Shown here one piece after another: positions 50,811 to 59,196 of a DNA stretch of 64,000 nucleotides. This DNA is from JAICMB01 sp035295125 (lineage in GTDB: Bacteria; Acidobacteriota; Terriglobia; Bryobacterales; Bryobacteraceae). The notes under the pieces were generated by a model, which saw nothing but the letters and a program-made list of their open reading frames with translations, was not told the origin of the DNA and did no database searches. Every line of letters starts with the position of its first letter. Position 1 is the first letter of the stretch. Position numbers and translations under genes: made by a program. The stretch covers positions 186,001-250,000 of the forward strand of contig DATGJP010000067.1 in assembly GCA_035295125.1 (NCBI GenBank). The letters run 5' to 3'.

Positions 50811-52970
50811 ATGCTTCCGCGATTCCTTTCGTTATGCACGCTTTTTGCCCTGCCTGCCCTCACGCAGGTAGTCATCATCAACGGCCGCTGGCCGGTTCCG
50901 ATGCCATTGCCGCGTCCGATCCCGATTCGGGCGGACTGCACCATCAAATCTGTCGAGGTTGATGCTGACATTCGTGACCAGGCAGCCCATGTCCGCGTGT
51001 CGCAGGTGTTTCAAAACCCCTCGCCGATGCCCATGGAGGCGCAGTTCCTGTTCCCGCTGCCCGAAGGAGCCGCGATCAGTGGGCTGACGCTTATCGCCGG
51101 TGGCCAGGAAATGACCGGACGGCTCTTGAGCAAGGAAGAGGCCCGCCGCATCTATGAAGATATCGTGCGGCGGCGGCGCGACCCGGCACTGCTCGAATAC
51201 ATGGGTCACGATCTGTTCCAGACCAGTGTGTTTCCCGTGCCGCCCGGCGGCGAAAGCACCGTACAAATCTCTTATTCGCAACTTCTTAAGAAGGACAGCG
51301 GCCTGGTCGATTTTCTGTTACCCCTCGGCACGGTGAAACATTCCGCCAAACCGGTACAGAACGTGTCCGTGACGGTCAATATTGCGTCGACGGCGCCGCT
51401 TCGTACAGTCTATAGCCCCAGCCATCAAGTCGACATCAGCCAGCCGGATTCCACTCACGCGCTCTGCAAGCTCAGCCTGCACGATGTCGCAAATCCGGAT
51501 GACATGCGGCTGTTGTATTCGAGCGATGCCAGCCCCGTGGGTTTGAATGTCATCAGCTACAAGGCTGAAGACAGTGAAGACGGCTATTTCGCATTGCTCG
51601 CGACGCCCGACGCACGCGGCTCCGCGGCCCAAAAGATCGCGAAGACGGTACTTTTTGTGTGCGACCGCTCCGGCAGCATGAGCGGCAAAAAGATCGAGCA
51701 GGTGAAAAGTGCGCTCCAGTTCCTGTTGCGGCAGCTACAGCCGGGCGATACGTTCAACATCGTTGCGTACGATTCCGAGGTGGAGAGCTTCCGGCCGGAG
51801 TTACAGCGGGCGGATGGGACAAGCATTCAGGCGGCCCTGGCATGGGTCGACGGAATATCCGCCGGCGGCGGCACGAATATCGACGGCGCGCTGCGGACCG
51901 GATTGCGAATGCTCACCGATAGCTCCCGGCCGAATTATGTGTTCTTCCTGACCGATGGACAACCCACGGTGGGAGAGCGCGGCGAAGTCAACATTGCCTC
52001 AAACGCCGCCCGGGAGAACAAAGTGAATGCACGCATGTTTGTTTTCGGCGTTGGATTCGATGTGAACGGCCGGCTGCTCGATCGGCTGGCTCGCGAACTG
52101 CGCGGGCAGTCTGTTTACGTCAGGCCGAACGAGAACGTCGAGGCTCCGATCTCGTCGCTCTACGCAAAAGTCGGTTACCCGATGTTGACCAACGTCGCTC
52201 TCGATATACAACTCGATGGCGGAACAACATCGCACGTGTACCCGCGGCAGATGCCGGACCTGTTTCACGGCGACCAGTTGGTTCTGGTCGGCCGCTATCG
52301 AAAAGGCGGCGCGGCGAAGATCGTCCTGACCGGCTCGGCCAACGGGAAAAAGGAAACGTTCACTTACACAGCAACGTTTGCCGACAAATACTCAGACGAT
52401 ACGAATGGGTTTGTCGCCAGGCTGTGGGCGATCCGGCGCATCGGCGACATCATTGACGAGATGGACTTGCATGGCCGCAACCAGGAACTCGTTGATGAAC
52501 TGGTCGCACTGTCAACAAAGCATGGGATTCTGACGCCTTACACTTCATTCCTTGCGGATGACAACGTACGCTTGACGTCGCGGCGCGCCAATGTGAGCGT
52601 AGCAGCGGAATCGGCGGAAGTTCAATTGAACACTGTCGGCGGCGCGGCAGGTTTCAACCTTCGAGAGCAAAAATCGAAGTTCCAACAGGCCACGAATATG
52701 GACGCGTACGATGCTCCGGCCGGATCCACACGCGCCGTGAAGCAGATCGGCCAGAAGGCGTTCTTTAAGAAGGACCAGGTATGGCAGGATTCCACCGTCA
52801 CCGCCGAGCAGGCGAAAAACGCGATTCACATCGTGCAGTTCAGCCGTAAATACTTCGACCTGGCGGCGTCGCACGGCGGCGCCATGGCGCAGTACCTGGC
52901 GTTTGATGAGCCGGTGCTGGTGACACTCGGGAACCAGACGTATCAGATCGATCCGGAGCCTAAGCCGTGA
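50811..52970 (+). CDS. VIT and von Willebrand A domain protein
   Basis: This exported protein has a signal peptide (about 1-18), a VIT domain at about 35-165 (VEVDADIRDQAAHVRVSQVF) and a VWA domain at about 275-450 with the MIDAS motif DRSGSMSG near 285 and FFLTDGQPTVGE near 380. The last 270 residues include DLHGRNQELVDELVALSTKH and a Gln-rich segment. VIT-VWA proteins bind metal-dependent partners at the cell surface; no sortase signal or membrane anchor is seen at the C-terminus. ATG 50811 follows a GGAGG site. Confidence 0.86.
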   Translation: MLPRFLSLCTLFALPALTQVVIINGRWPVPMPLPRPIPIRADCTIKSVEVDADIRDQAAHVRVSQVFQNPSPMPMEAQFLFPLPEGAAISGLTLIAGGQEMTGRLLSKEEARRIYEDIVRRRRDPALLEYMGHDLFQTSVFPVPPGGESTVQISYSQLLKKDSGLVDFLLPLGTVKHSAKPVQNVSVTVNIASTAPLRTVYSPSHQVDISQPDSTHALCKLSLHDVANPDDMRLLYSSDASPVGLNVISYKAEDSEDGYFALLATPDARGSAAQKIAKTVLFVCDRSGSMSGKKIEQVKSALQFLLRQLQPGDTFNIVAYDSEVESFRPELQRADGTSIQAALAWVDGISAGGGTNIDGALRTGLRMLTDSSRPNYVFFLTDGQPTVGERGEVNIASNAARENKVNARMFVFGVGFDVNGRLLDRLARELRGQSVYVRPNENVEAPISSLYAKVGYPMLTNVALDIQLDGGTTSHVYPRQMPDLFHGDQLVLVGRYRKGGAAKIVLTGSANGKKETFTYTATFADKYSDDTNGFVARLWAIRRIGDIIDEMDLHGRNQELVDELVALSTKHGILTPYTSFLADDNVRLTSRRANVSVAAESAEVQLNTVGGAAGFNLREQKSKFQQATNMDAYDAPAGSTRAVKQIGQKAFFKKDQVWQDSTVTAEQAKNAIHIVQFSRKYFDLAASHGGAMAQYLAFDEPVLVTLGNQTYQIDPEPKP

Positions 52971-53004
52971 ACTCGCGACTGCCGGCGCGGTTTATGATAG
53001 CCGC

Positions 53005-53853
53005 ATGGCACTGGGTTCAATCGTTGTAACGGGGGCTTCAACCGGAATCGGCGAGGCCTGCGCCTTGCATTTCGATAAAAAAGGTTACCGGGTGTTTGCG
53101 GGCGTTCGAAAAGAGGCGGACGCCGAGACTCTGAAGTCGAAAGCATCGGACCGCCTGACGACAGTTCTGATGGATGTAACCGACCAGGAGTCGATCCGGC
53201 GTGCGGCGTCGTCGCTCGGCCGCAACGAGATTTCGGGGTTGGTCAATAACGCCGGCATCGTTGTTGGTGGCCCCATTGAATTGCTTCCGCTGGAGCAGTT
53301 CCGGCGCCAGTTTGACGTCAACGTTTTGGGCCAGGTCGCCGTTACGCAGGCGTTTCTGCCGTTCATCCGCCAGGGACGCGGCCGGATCGTGAATATCGGC
53401 TCCATCGCGGGCCGTAGCGCGCTTCCGCTGGCGGGAGCCTACAGCGCGTCAAAGTGCGCGCTCGAGGCGATCACGGATGCGCTTCGGATGGAACTGCTCC
53501 AGTGGGGCATTCACGTGGCAATCGTTGAGCCAGGCGCCGTGCAAACGCCCATCTGGGGAAAGGGTCAAACAGCCGCTGAGGAATTGATGAAAGATGCGCC
53601 GGAGCATCTGCTCGATCTCTACCGGCCCCTGATCGAGAACATGCGAAAGGCGGCCGCGCGTGCCGCACAAGGTGCGAGCCCAGTGAGCGAGGTCGTCAAA
53701 GCAGTGGATCACGCTATGACATCCGCCAAGCCCAGGACCCGCTATGTCGTGGGCTTCGAGGCGAAGGTCCGGCTGGCGATGAACGGTCTGCCGGATCGGA
53801 CCCGCGATCGAATCATCCTGAACCGGATCAACGCCATCGCGAAGGAGTCTTAA
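53005..53853 (+). CDS. Short-chain dehydrogenase/reductase
   Basis: This is a classical SDR. The cofactor motif GASTGIG is at residues 10-16, NNAG near 82, and the catalytic Ser-Tyr-Lys is visible in GSIAGRSALPLAGAYSASK. The acidic residue after the second strand is not clear, so NAD versus NADP is undecided. The C-terminal region is longer than in minimal SDRs and resembles the YbbO/retinol dehydrogenase-like group. The substrate is unknown. Confidence 0.9.
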   Translation: MALGSIVVTGASTGIGEACALHFDKKGYRVFAGVRKEADAETLKSKASDRLTTVLMDVTDQESIRRAASSLGRNEISGLVNNAGIVVGGPIELLPLEQFRRQFDVNVLGQVAVTQAFLPFIRQGRGRIVNIGSIAGRSALPLAGAYSASKCALEAITDALRMELLQWGIHVAIVEPGAVQTPIWGKGQTAAEELMKDAPEHLLDLYRPLIENMRKAAARAAQGASPVSEVVKAVDHAMTSAKPRTRYVVGFEAKVRLAMNGLPDRTRDRIILNRINAIAKES

Positions 53854-53862
53854 AGGACGCCA

Positions 53863-54336
53863 TCATTTCTCGTCCGCCGACGGACCGTATATTCCCGGCA
53901 CGGGCACGCCGAGCAATCGCAGATATACCGTCAACTGACCTCTGTGGTGAATGTGATGATTCATTAAGCCCCGGCCCCGTAAGACGCTCCAGACAGGTCT
54001 TTCCATGCCGGGGAGGACGAGCATGTTGCCGGCGAGGCGCTCGTCACTCATGGCGGTAAGTTGTTCGCGGCACGCCGCCACGTTCCTCTCAAATGAGGAC
54101 AGCAATTCGGCGTTGGTGGGCGATTCAGGGGGCACTGCGCCGGTGCGCTTCAGATACACGGCTGCAATTCCAGGCAGCGCGGCCACATGGTTCGCCAGTC
54201 TGCCCAGGGTGAACGATTTTTCGGCGGGTCTCCACGAGAAGCGGTCATCCGGGACACGCTCCAGGATCTTTCGTGTGGCCGCCATCTCCTCGTCAAATTC
54301 ATCGAGCAATCTTGTCTTCAATGTTGCGTCTGTCAT
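53863..54336 (-). CDS. DinB-family protein
   Basis: DinB/YfiT proteins are four-helix metal-binding enzymes, many of them thiol transferases or hydrolases. The metal histidines are visible as GRLANHVAALPG near residue 48 and in GLMNHHIHHRGQLTVYLRLL near 130, which is the family signature. AAGGAGG upstream supports ATG 54336; the frame is open to 54399 but overlaps the MerR gene. It starts one base after the MerR stop, so it is probably controlled by it. Confidence 0.88.
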   Translation of the reverse strand: MTDATLKTRLLDEFDEEMAATRKILERVPDDRFSWRPAEKSFTLGRLANHVAALPGIAAVYLKRTGAVPPESPTNAELLSSFERNVAACREQLTAMSDERLAGNMLVLPGMERPVWSVLRGRGLMNHHIHHRGQLTVYLRLLGVPVPGIYGPSADEK

Positions 54337-54337
54337 C

Positions 54338-55456
54338 TTATCTTGTGCCTCCTTCCGCGGCAGCCACAGCCTGGTCCAGAAAATCCGCGGCCTTTTCAAA
54401 CCGGTCGTACGACATCATGTGCAACTCCTCGACGCGCCACCTTTGAGACTTGGGCCAGTGTCGCCGGTGCGCCCACGTCTTAAGCATGAGGTCTTTAATT
54501 TCGGGATTGCCGCCCGTAGCTCTATCCAGTTGCGCATACCAGCGCGCTACCAGGGCTTGAGCAGCAGGTCCGGCGGGGTCCTGATCCATCGTGGCTTCCA
54601 GGTCGCGGAAAAGCTCCACTCGTTCGCGCCATTGTGCGGAGTGCTCCTCGCCGGGCTGATTCCGAAGCTCCACCACTTTCGCCCAAACCCGTTCGTTAAC
54701 CTTACCCTTGCGCACCTCCAACTCGGCGCGCTTGATGAAGGCAAGCACCTCTTCCATCTTGAATTCGGCGGCTCGCTGCTTCATGGTGTCGGGCCAGTTG
54801 GCGCGATCCATCCACGCAGCAGGTGAGTCCGTTTGTACTTCCAGGTCGCCATCGTGAGCCCGCCGAGCCAGGTTGTACCAACGCCGTACCAGCTCCTGCG
54901 CTTCTGCGCTCCCCGGGTCTTGGCCCAGTAGTTCCTGGGCATCGCTGTACAACTGGCGCCACTCAGCCGACGGTCCCTCCTCGTAATAGCGCCGGTGCTG
55001 CTCCCAGGATTCCTCGCTGTAATACTTCTTCATCGCGGAAATGCTTTCCTGCATGTCGATCACCTCGATAATTTTTTTGAGTGTGGCGGGATCGGCAGGC
55101 TTACCGGATTCGATAGCGTTTTCCGCCGCGCGGATCACGCGAATCGTACGGCTGAGGCGTTCCTGACGCTCTTCGAGCGCCTGTCGCTGCATGCGCAACG
55201 TATCGCGCCATGTCAGGGCAGGGCGCTTCAACACCGCGCCAATGTCCTTCAGCGGCAATCCAAGGAACTTGAGCGCGATGATTTGCTCCAGGATCTCCAG
55301 GTCGCGCTCGCAATAAACCCGGTAGCCCGCCTCGGTCCGAACCGGCTTGAGCAACGCCAACCGGTCGTAATGGTGTAGAGCCTTGACCGTGACGCCAGCC
55401 AGTTTGGCGAACTCACGAATCTTGTAGTGCCTGCTCAATCCAGCCTCCCCAGACAT
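54338..55456 (-). CDS. MerR-family regulator with TipAS-like domains
   Basis: Residues 10-78 form the MerR winged helix (YKIREFAKLAGVTVKALHHY, DRLALLKPVRTEAGYR). A dimerising coiled coil follows to about 125. The remaining 245 residues contain two TipAS-like helical domains, recognised by SEESWEQHRRYYEEGPSAEW and QALVARWYAQLDRATGG; TipA of Streptomyces binds thiopeptides with such a domain. The start lies very close to its own operator, and a TTG at 55438 is a possible leaderless alternative. It is coupled to the DinB gene. Confidence 0.85.
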   Translation of the reverse strand: MSGEAGLSRHYKIREFAKLAGVTVKALHHYDRLALLKPVRTEAGYRVYCERDLEILEQIIALKFLGLPLKDIGAVLKRPALTWRDTLRMQRQALEERQERLSRTIRVIRAAENAIESGKPADPATLKKIIEVIDMQESISAMKKYYSEESWEQHRRYYEEGPSAEWRQLYSDAQELLGQDPGSAEAQELVRRWYNLARRAHDGDLEVQTDSPAAWMDRANWPDTMKQRAAEFKMEEVLAFIKRAELEVRKGKVNERVWAKVVELRNQPGEEHSAQWRERVELFRDLEATMDQDPAGPAAQALVARWYAQLDRATGGNPEIKDLMLKTWAHRRHWPKSQRWRVEELHMMSYDRFEKAADFLDQAVAAAEGGTR

Positions 55457-55463
55457 GCTCAGG

Positions 55464-55485
55464 TCTGACCTAAGGTCAGAGTCAA
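55464..55485 (-). promoter_or_regulatory. MerR-type operator/promoter
   Basis: TCTGACC, a 3-bp centre and GGTCAGA form a perfect palindrome at 55464-55480, abutting a minus-strand TTGACT -35 box at 55480-55485. A palindrome right after the -35 box is the MerR arrangement. It begins only eight bases before the ATG. Confidence 0.6.
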
Positions 55486-55505
55486 GCGCAATCTTAGCAG
55501 ACCAT

Positions 55506-55567
55506 CTCCTAAAGTTTTAGTTGACAGCCTCTCCTTTTCGACGCTATACTCCTAAATGTTTAGGAGG
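55506..55567 (+). promoter_or_regulatory. Promoter and BlaI-type operator of the blaI/M56 pair
   Basis: TTGACA at 55521-55526 and TATACT at 55545-55550 are 18 bases apart. CTCCTAAA and TTTAGGAG form an 8-bp inverted repeat at 55549-55566, over the -10 end and the ribosome site, and a half copy (CTCCTAAAGTTTTAG) lies just upstream of the -35 box. Binding here would block transcription. Confidence 0.65.
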
Positions 55568-55571
55568 TAGC

Positions 55572-55964
55572 TTGCCTCGTAAAAAGGCGACGGAACAAAA
55601 CCTGACTCCCCTGGAACTGGAAATCATGAGCGTTCTTTGGGAGACCGGACCCGCAAATGTTCAAAATGTCCAGGCGGCGCTGAAAGGCCGGGAACTCGCC
55701 TATACCACCGTCCAGACGATGCTGAACGTGTTGCATCGCAAGGGCAAGGTCAAGCGCGAGTTGAAGGACCGCGCTTACGTTTACCGGCCCGTGCTAAGCC
55801 GCAAAACCGCGGTGACCCAGGCCTTGGGCGACATGCTGGATCGATTTTTCGGCGGGTCGGCGGACGGACTGGTCATGACCCTGGTCGAGACACGCCATCT
55901 GACGCCGGAGAAGCTCGAAAAATTGCAACAGATGCTGAAGGAGAACGAACATGGAAAGGATTAG
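55572..55964 (+). CDS. BlaI/MecI/CopY-family repressor
   Basis: This winged-helix repressor of about 130 residues opens with LTPLELEIMSVLWETGPANV and continues with LAYTTVQTMLNVLHRKGKV and RAYVYRPVLSRKTAV, the family core. In BlaI/MecI the partner membrane peptidase destroys the repressor when antibiotic binds. The TTG at 55572 follows AGGAGG by four bases; the frame extends upstream to 55521 but that would lie inside the promoter. Its end overlaps the M56 peptidase gene by 14 bases. Confidence 0.88.
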   Translation: MPRKKATEQNLTPLELEIMSVLWETGPANVQNVQAALKGRELAYTTVQTMLNVLHRKGKVKRELKDRAYVYRPVLSRKTAVTQALGDMLDRFFGGSADGLVMTLVETRHLTPEKLEKLQQMLKENEHGKD

Positions 55965-57822
55965 CCCGTATCTGCTGACGTTTGTGTTCAACGCGGCCTG
56001 GCAGATTCCACTCATTGCGTGTGCCGCATCGCTGGCTTGCCGATTTATGCGCACGCGCCCGGCACAACATCGTCACGCGATCTGGGTCGCGGCTCTTTTC
56101 GCTGCAATACTCGTTCCCGCCGCGAGTGTCTGGAAGAGCAATCCACCTCGAGAGACATTCTCAGTGCCCACCCAGGCTGCACCAATTGCGACTGCGGCAC
56201 CAGTTCGTTCGACGCCCCCGTTCGTTGCGCAAGCAGCGCCAGAGCAGCGCTATGTGCCGGTCGGCAAGAGCACGGCGAAAGCAGTATTTGGCATTTATCT
56301 CATGATGTTGATCTGTGCGGCCGGCAGGCTTGTCTGGGGTTGGATGCAGAGCGAGCGAATTCGGAAGGGTTCAGTTGTCGCCTTCACATCCAACGCGGTT
56401 ACCGCGATCTGGGAACGCTGCGTGAACGCTTTTGATGTGGACGGTGTGCGTCTTCTGAATTCCAACGCGGCTTCGGGGCCGCTGACAGCCGGCCGGGATG
56501 TGATCATGCCCACCGCGCTATTGTCAACCGCGGATGAGGCAGTTCTTGCCACCGCGTTCGGCCATGAACTGGCGCATGTTGCACGGCTCGATTTCTGGCT
56601 GAACATCGGATACGAGTTGCTTGGGCTGCCGATCTTCTTCCATCCGGCAACGGCGTGGATCCGCCGTGAGATCGCGCGGACCCGGGAATTGGCGTGCGAT
56701 GAGCTGGTCACTGAGCGGCTCGTCTCGCCTAGGGACTATGCCAAATCGATCGTGAGCATTGCGGGGACCATGTCGGGCATGGCGGAAACGGGATGCACTT
56801 TGGGCGTACTGGATGGAGACATCCTCGAAGAACGCGTGCATCGTTTGATCCATGAACCATCCGCGAACCGGAAACGCGCCCGACTGGTGCTGGTGTCCGC
56901 CATGACCGGGCTGGCGATTTGCGTAGTAACAGCCACTGGACTCGCGATTTCGGCACGCGCGCAGAGTGCCGCCCAGCCTGAGATGAAAGCCGCCGCGACG
57001 GCAATCAGTTCGGGCGATTTCAGCGGGGCCGCCGACCATTTTCGCCGCGCGGTAGCACTCGACCCCGAGAATTTGAAGGCTCGGCTGTGGCTGGCCTTCG
57101 CGCTGGTGCGGGAATTCGGCGCACAGGCGCAGGACAGGGCGAGTTTTGAATCTCGCGTGAAGGTTGCGACCGGCGAGAGCAGCGAAAACAATCCACTGCT
57201 CCTCGAAGCGTACGCCCAATACGAGGAGATCCTCCGGCGCGACCCCACAAACGAGGGAGCAATCTTCGGATTGTCTTCCGCGGGCGGTCCGATCCAGGCG
57301 AAGCAAGCCCGGGAACTGATGCAGAAGCTGATTGCCGAATATCCGATGAACCGGGATGCCCATTATGCGTTGGGTGCCATCGATTGGCGGCTCGCCTACC
57401 CGCCAATCAGGCAGGCTCAAACGGCCGCGAGGATATCGCGCGACACTTATCACATTCCGGATCCGGAGGTTCGGCGGAAGCTGCGGGTGGATTGGATGCC
57501 GACGATCGACGAAGGTCTGCAAGCGCTCACTACCGCGCTCCAGCTGCAACCGAACCGGTCTGATGCCATGGCTTACTTCAATCTGCTGGAGCGCGCCAAG
57601 GCAGCGATTGTCGACGCGGACTCGGAGTCATCCGCTTTAATTCAGGACGCGGATTCGTGGGTTCGCAGGGCTATTGCGGCTGGCCGCAGCATGCCACCGG
57701 GTGGGCTTCAAACGTTTGACGTCGATGCGCCGTTGCCGCCGCTCGCGATTCCCGCGCCCCCTCCACCTCCGCCTCCCCCACCCGGTTGGGTCAGGGGCGA
57801 GCCTGCGCACCCAGGCAGGTGA
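55951..57822 (+). CDS. M56-family membrane metallopeptidase with TPR-like tail
   Basis: This is the partner of the BlaI-like repressor. Several membrane helices (about 7-28, 42-60, 115-135, 310-330) surround a zinc peptidase site HELAH at residues 205-209 (ALATAFGHELAHVARLDFW-like) and the third ligand in RELACDELVT. Instead of the beta-lactam-binding domain of BlaR1, the outside part (about 345-560) has tetratricopeptide-like repeats (AAATAISSGDFSGAADHFRR) and ends in a proline run. It should therefore sense something other than a beta-lactam, through protein contact. Confidence 0.87.
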   Translation: MERISPYLLTFVFNAAWQIPLIACAASLACRFMRTRPAQHRHAIWVAALFAAILVPAASVWKSNPPRETFSVPTQAAPIATAAPVRSTPPFVAQAAPEQRYVPVGKSTAKAVFGIYLMMLICAAGRLVWGWMQSERIRKGSVVAFTSNAVTAIWERCVNAFDVDGVRLLNSNAASGPLTAGRDVIMPTALLSTADEAVLATAFGHELAHVARLDFWLNIGYELLGLPIFFHPATAWIRREIARTRELACDELVTERLVSPRDYAKSIVSIAGTMSGMAETGCTLGVLDGDILEERVHRLIHEPSANRKRARLVLVSAMTGLAICVVTATGLAISARAQSAAQPEMKAAATAISSGDFSGAADHFRRAVALDPENLKARLWLAFALVREFGAQAQDRASFESRVKVATGESSENNPLLLEAYAQYEEILRRDPTNEGAIFGLSSAGGPIQAKQARELMQKLIAEYPMNRDAHYALGAIDWRLAYPPIRQAQTAARISRDTYHIPDPEVRRKLRVDWMPTIDEGLQALTTALQLQPNRSDAMAYFNLLERAKAAIVDADSESSALIQDADSWVRRAIAAGRSMPPGGLQTFDVDAPLPPLAIPAPPPPPPPPPGWVRGEPAHPGR

Positions 57823-57917
57823 ATTCACGGTCAATTACAAATTCACCCGCTTTTCCGACTCTCGGTCAAAGGAAAATGTGATGTCGGTAACGCAGCCTTA
57901 AGACTGCGTTATCGCGG

Positions 57918-57960
57918 TTTTCATCCACTTTTGTGGATCGGCGGTCGATGTAGACAGGAC
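57918..57960 (+). repeat. Dispersed intergenic repeat, family B, copy 3
   Basis: The first 19 bases (TTTTCATCCACTTTTGTGG) are identical to copy 2; the remainder is more diverged (GCGGTCGATG shared core). It ends seven bases before the stop of the convergent methyltransferase gene. Confidence 0.55.
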
Positions 57961-57967
57961 GTTTAAA

Positions 57968-59164
57968 TTAGCTGCAGTTGATGATGACCCGGCTCGTACG
58001 TGAACCGTGTTCCGCGAACCAGCAGACGTGTTCGCTGACAAGGTCAAACTCCATCTCGTACTCTCCCGGCGCTAGTCCCGAGAGCTTCACGTCCAGCGTG
58101 AGCTCTTCGCCTGGTTGGATAAATCGTTCTTCGTGACTTAACGAAGAGCGGAAAAAATCCCACACTACTTCGCCGCTCCCGAGATTCCGGAGATGGCATC
58201 CCAGATTGACGCCGCCAAACCGTATGGCTCCAGGCAACCATACGAAGGCGCTGTTATTCTTCACCGTAACGGTGGCAAGAATCGGTTGGAAGGCGGTATG
58301 GGATGTTTCCTTCAAAGTGACGTTCAAGTCGACTGTAAGCGGCTTTCCCGTCAGGCTGGAGTTTTTGGGCAGTTGTTCTTTATGCAGGAAGAACAGGCGA
58401 TTGGCGCGCGCAATCGCGAGTGTGTTGCTCACCACCTCCGCGGCAATGGGAGATCTACCGCCCTGGCGCAAAAAAGCGTTGTATTCCGGAAGCGACACAC
58501 GCAGAGGCTGCAATGACAGGAGCGCCAGTTCTACCTGATGAAAGCCGGCCTTCTGTGCAAATTGCCAGATATCTTCGATAACAATGTCGTTCTCAAGAAC
58601 GGCGTGGTTGTTCATCTCCTGCTGAGATAGGTCGCTCTTGGAATGCTCCGGCCCGGGTTCAGAAAAACCCGCAATACCATGACGCCTCAACACCCGGCCC
58701 ATTTCCGAGATCAAGTGTTCAACGTTAGGAACATGATGGAGAGCGTCAAAGCAAATGATGCGGTCCATACTCTCGTCGGCGAAAGGGAGCCGATAGCCGT
58801 CATAAACCGAGAAAGTTGGCGCGGGCTGGTCGCCGATCGGAGGCAGCCGGGAGTAACGTTCCTTTCCAATGGCCAGGGCAGTTGGAGAAACATCGACGGC
58901 ATGCACCTTCAGACCCATCTGTGTGAGATAGTGGGAGGTCCAACAAGGCCCCGCCCCGAAGTCGAGGACGTCCATGTAACGGAGCAGGTCGAGTCCCTGG
59001 ATCAACGTACAGAACTGGAACATCACTTTGGGGCAGTCTTCCGGCCCCGCGAACGGCTTGCATAAATGGTAAGTATGGTCGTCGAGTTTGGCGAAGTACT
59101 CTTCGGCTGCCCGGTTGAGGTCGTCGACGGAGTACTTCTGTAGTAGCTCTTTAACTTCGATCAT
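57968..59164 (-). CDS. SAM-dependent methyltransferase with Ig-like C-terminal domain
   Basis: Residues about 50-200 form a class I methyltransferase: VLDFGAGPCWTSHYLTQMGL for SAM binding, then VHAVDVSPTALAIGKERY and IICFDALHHVPNVEHLISEM. The last 120 residues are beta-rich (LATVTVKNNSAFVWLPGAIR, SGLAPGEYEMEFDL) and resemble the Ig-like/Wzt C-terminal type found with surface polysaccharide enzymes. ATG 59164 is preferred to 59188. A glycan or surface substrate is an inference. It is divergent from a membrane protein gene. Confidence 0.78.
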   Translation of the reverse strand: MIEVKELLQKYSVDDLNRAAEEYFAKLDDHTYHLCKPFAGPEDCPKVMFQFCTLIQGLDLLRYMDVLDFGAGPCWTSHYLTQMGLKVHAVDVSPTALAIGKERYSRLPPIGDQPAPTFSVYDGYRLPFADESMDRIICFDALHHVPNVEHLISEMGRVLRRHGIAGFSEPGPEHSKSDLSQQEMNNHAVLENDIVIEDIWQFAQKAGFHQVELALLSLQPLRVSLPEYNAFLRQGGRSPIAAEVVSNTLAIARANRLFFLHKEQLPKNSSLTGKPLTVDLNVTLKETSHTAFQPILATVTVKNNSAFVWLPGAIRFGGVNLGCHLRNLGSGEVVWDFFRSSLSHEERFIQPGEELTLDVKLSGLAPGEYEMEFDLVSEHVCWFAEHGSRTSRVIINCS

Positions 59165-59196
59165 GCCAGTGCGTAAGACAACTCCCAATTGTAGCG

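Noticed and set aside
13317..57960. Repeats as a CRISPR array
   Set aside because: The copies are scattered across tens of kilobases, not regularly spaced, and no cas gene is present.
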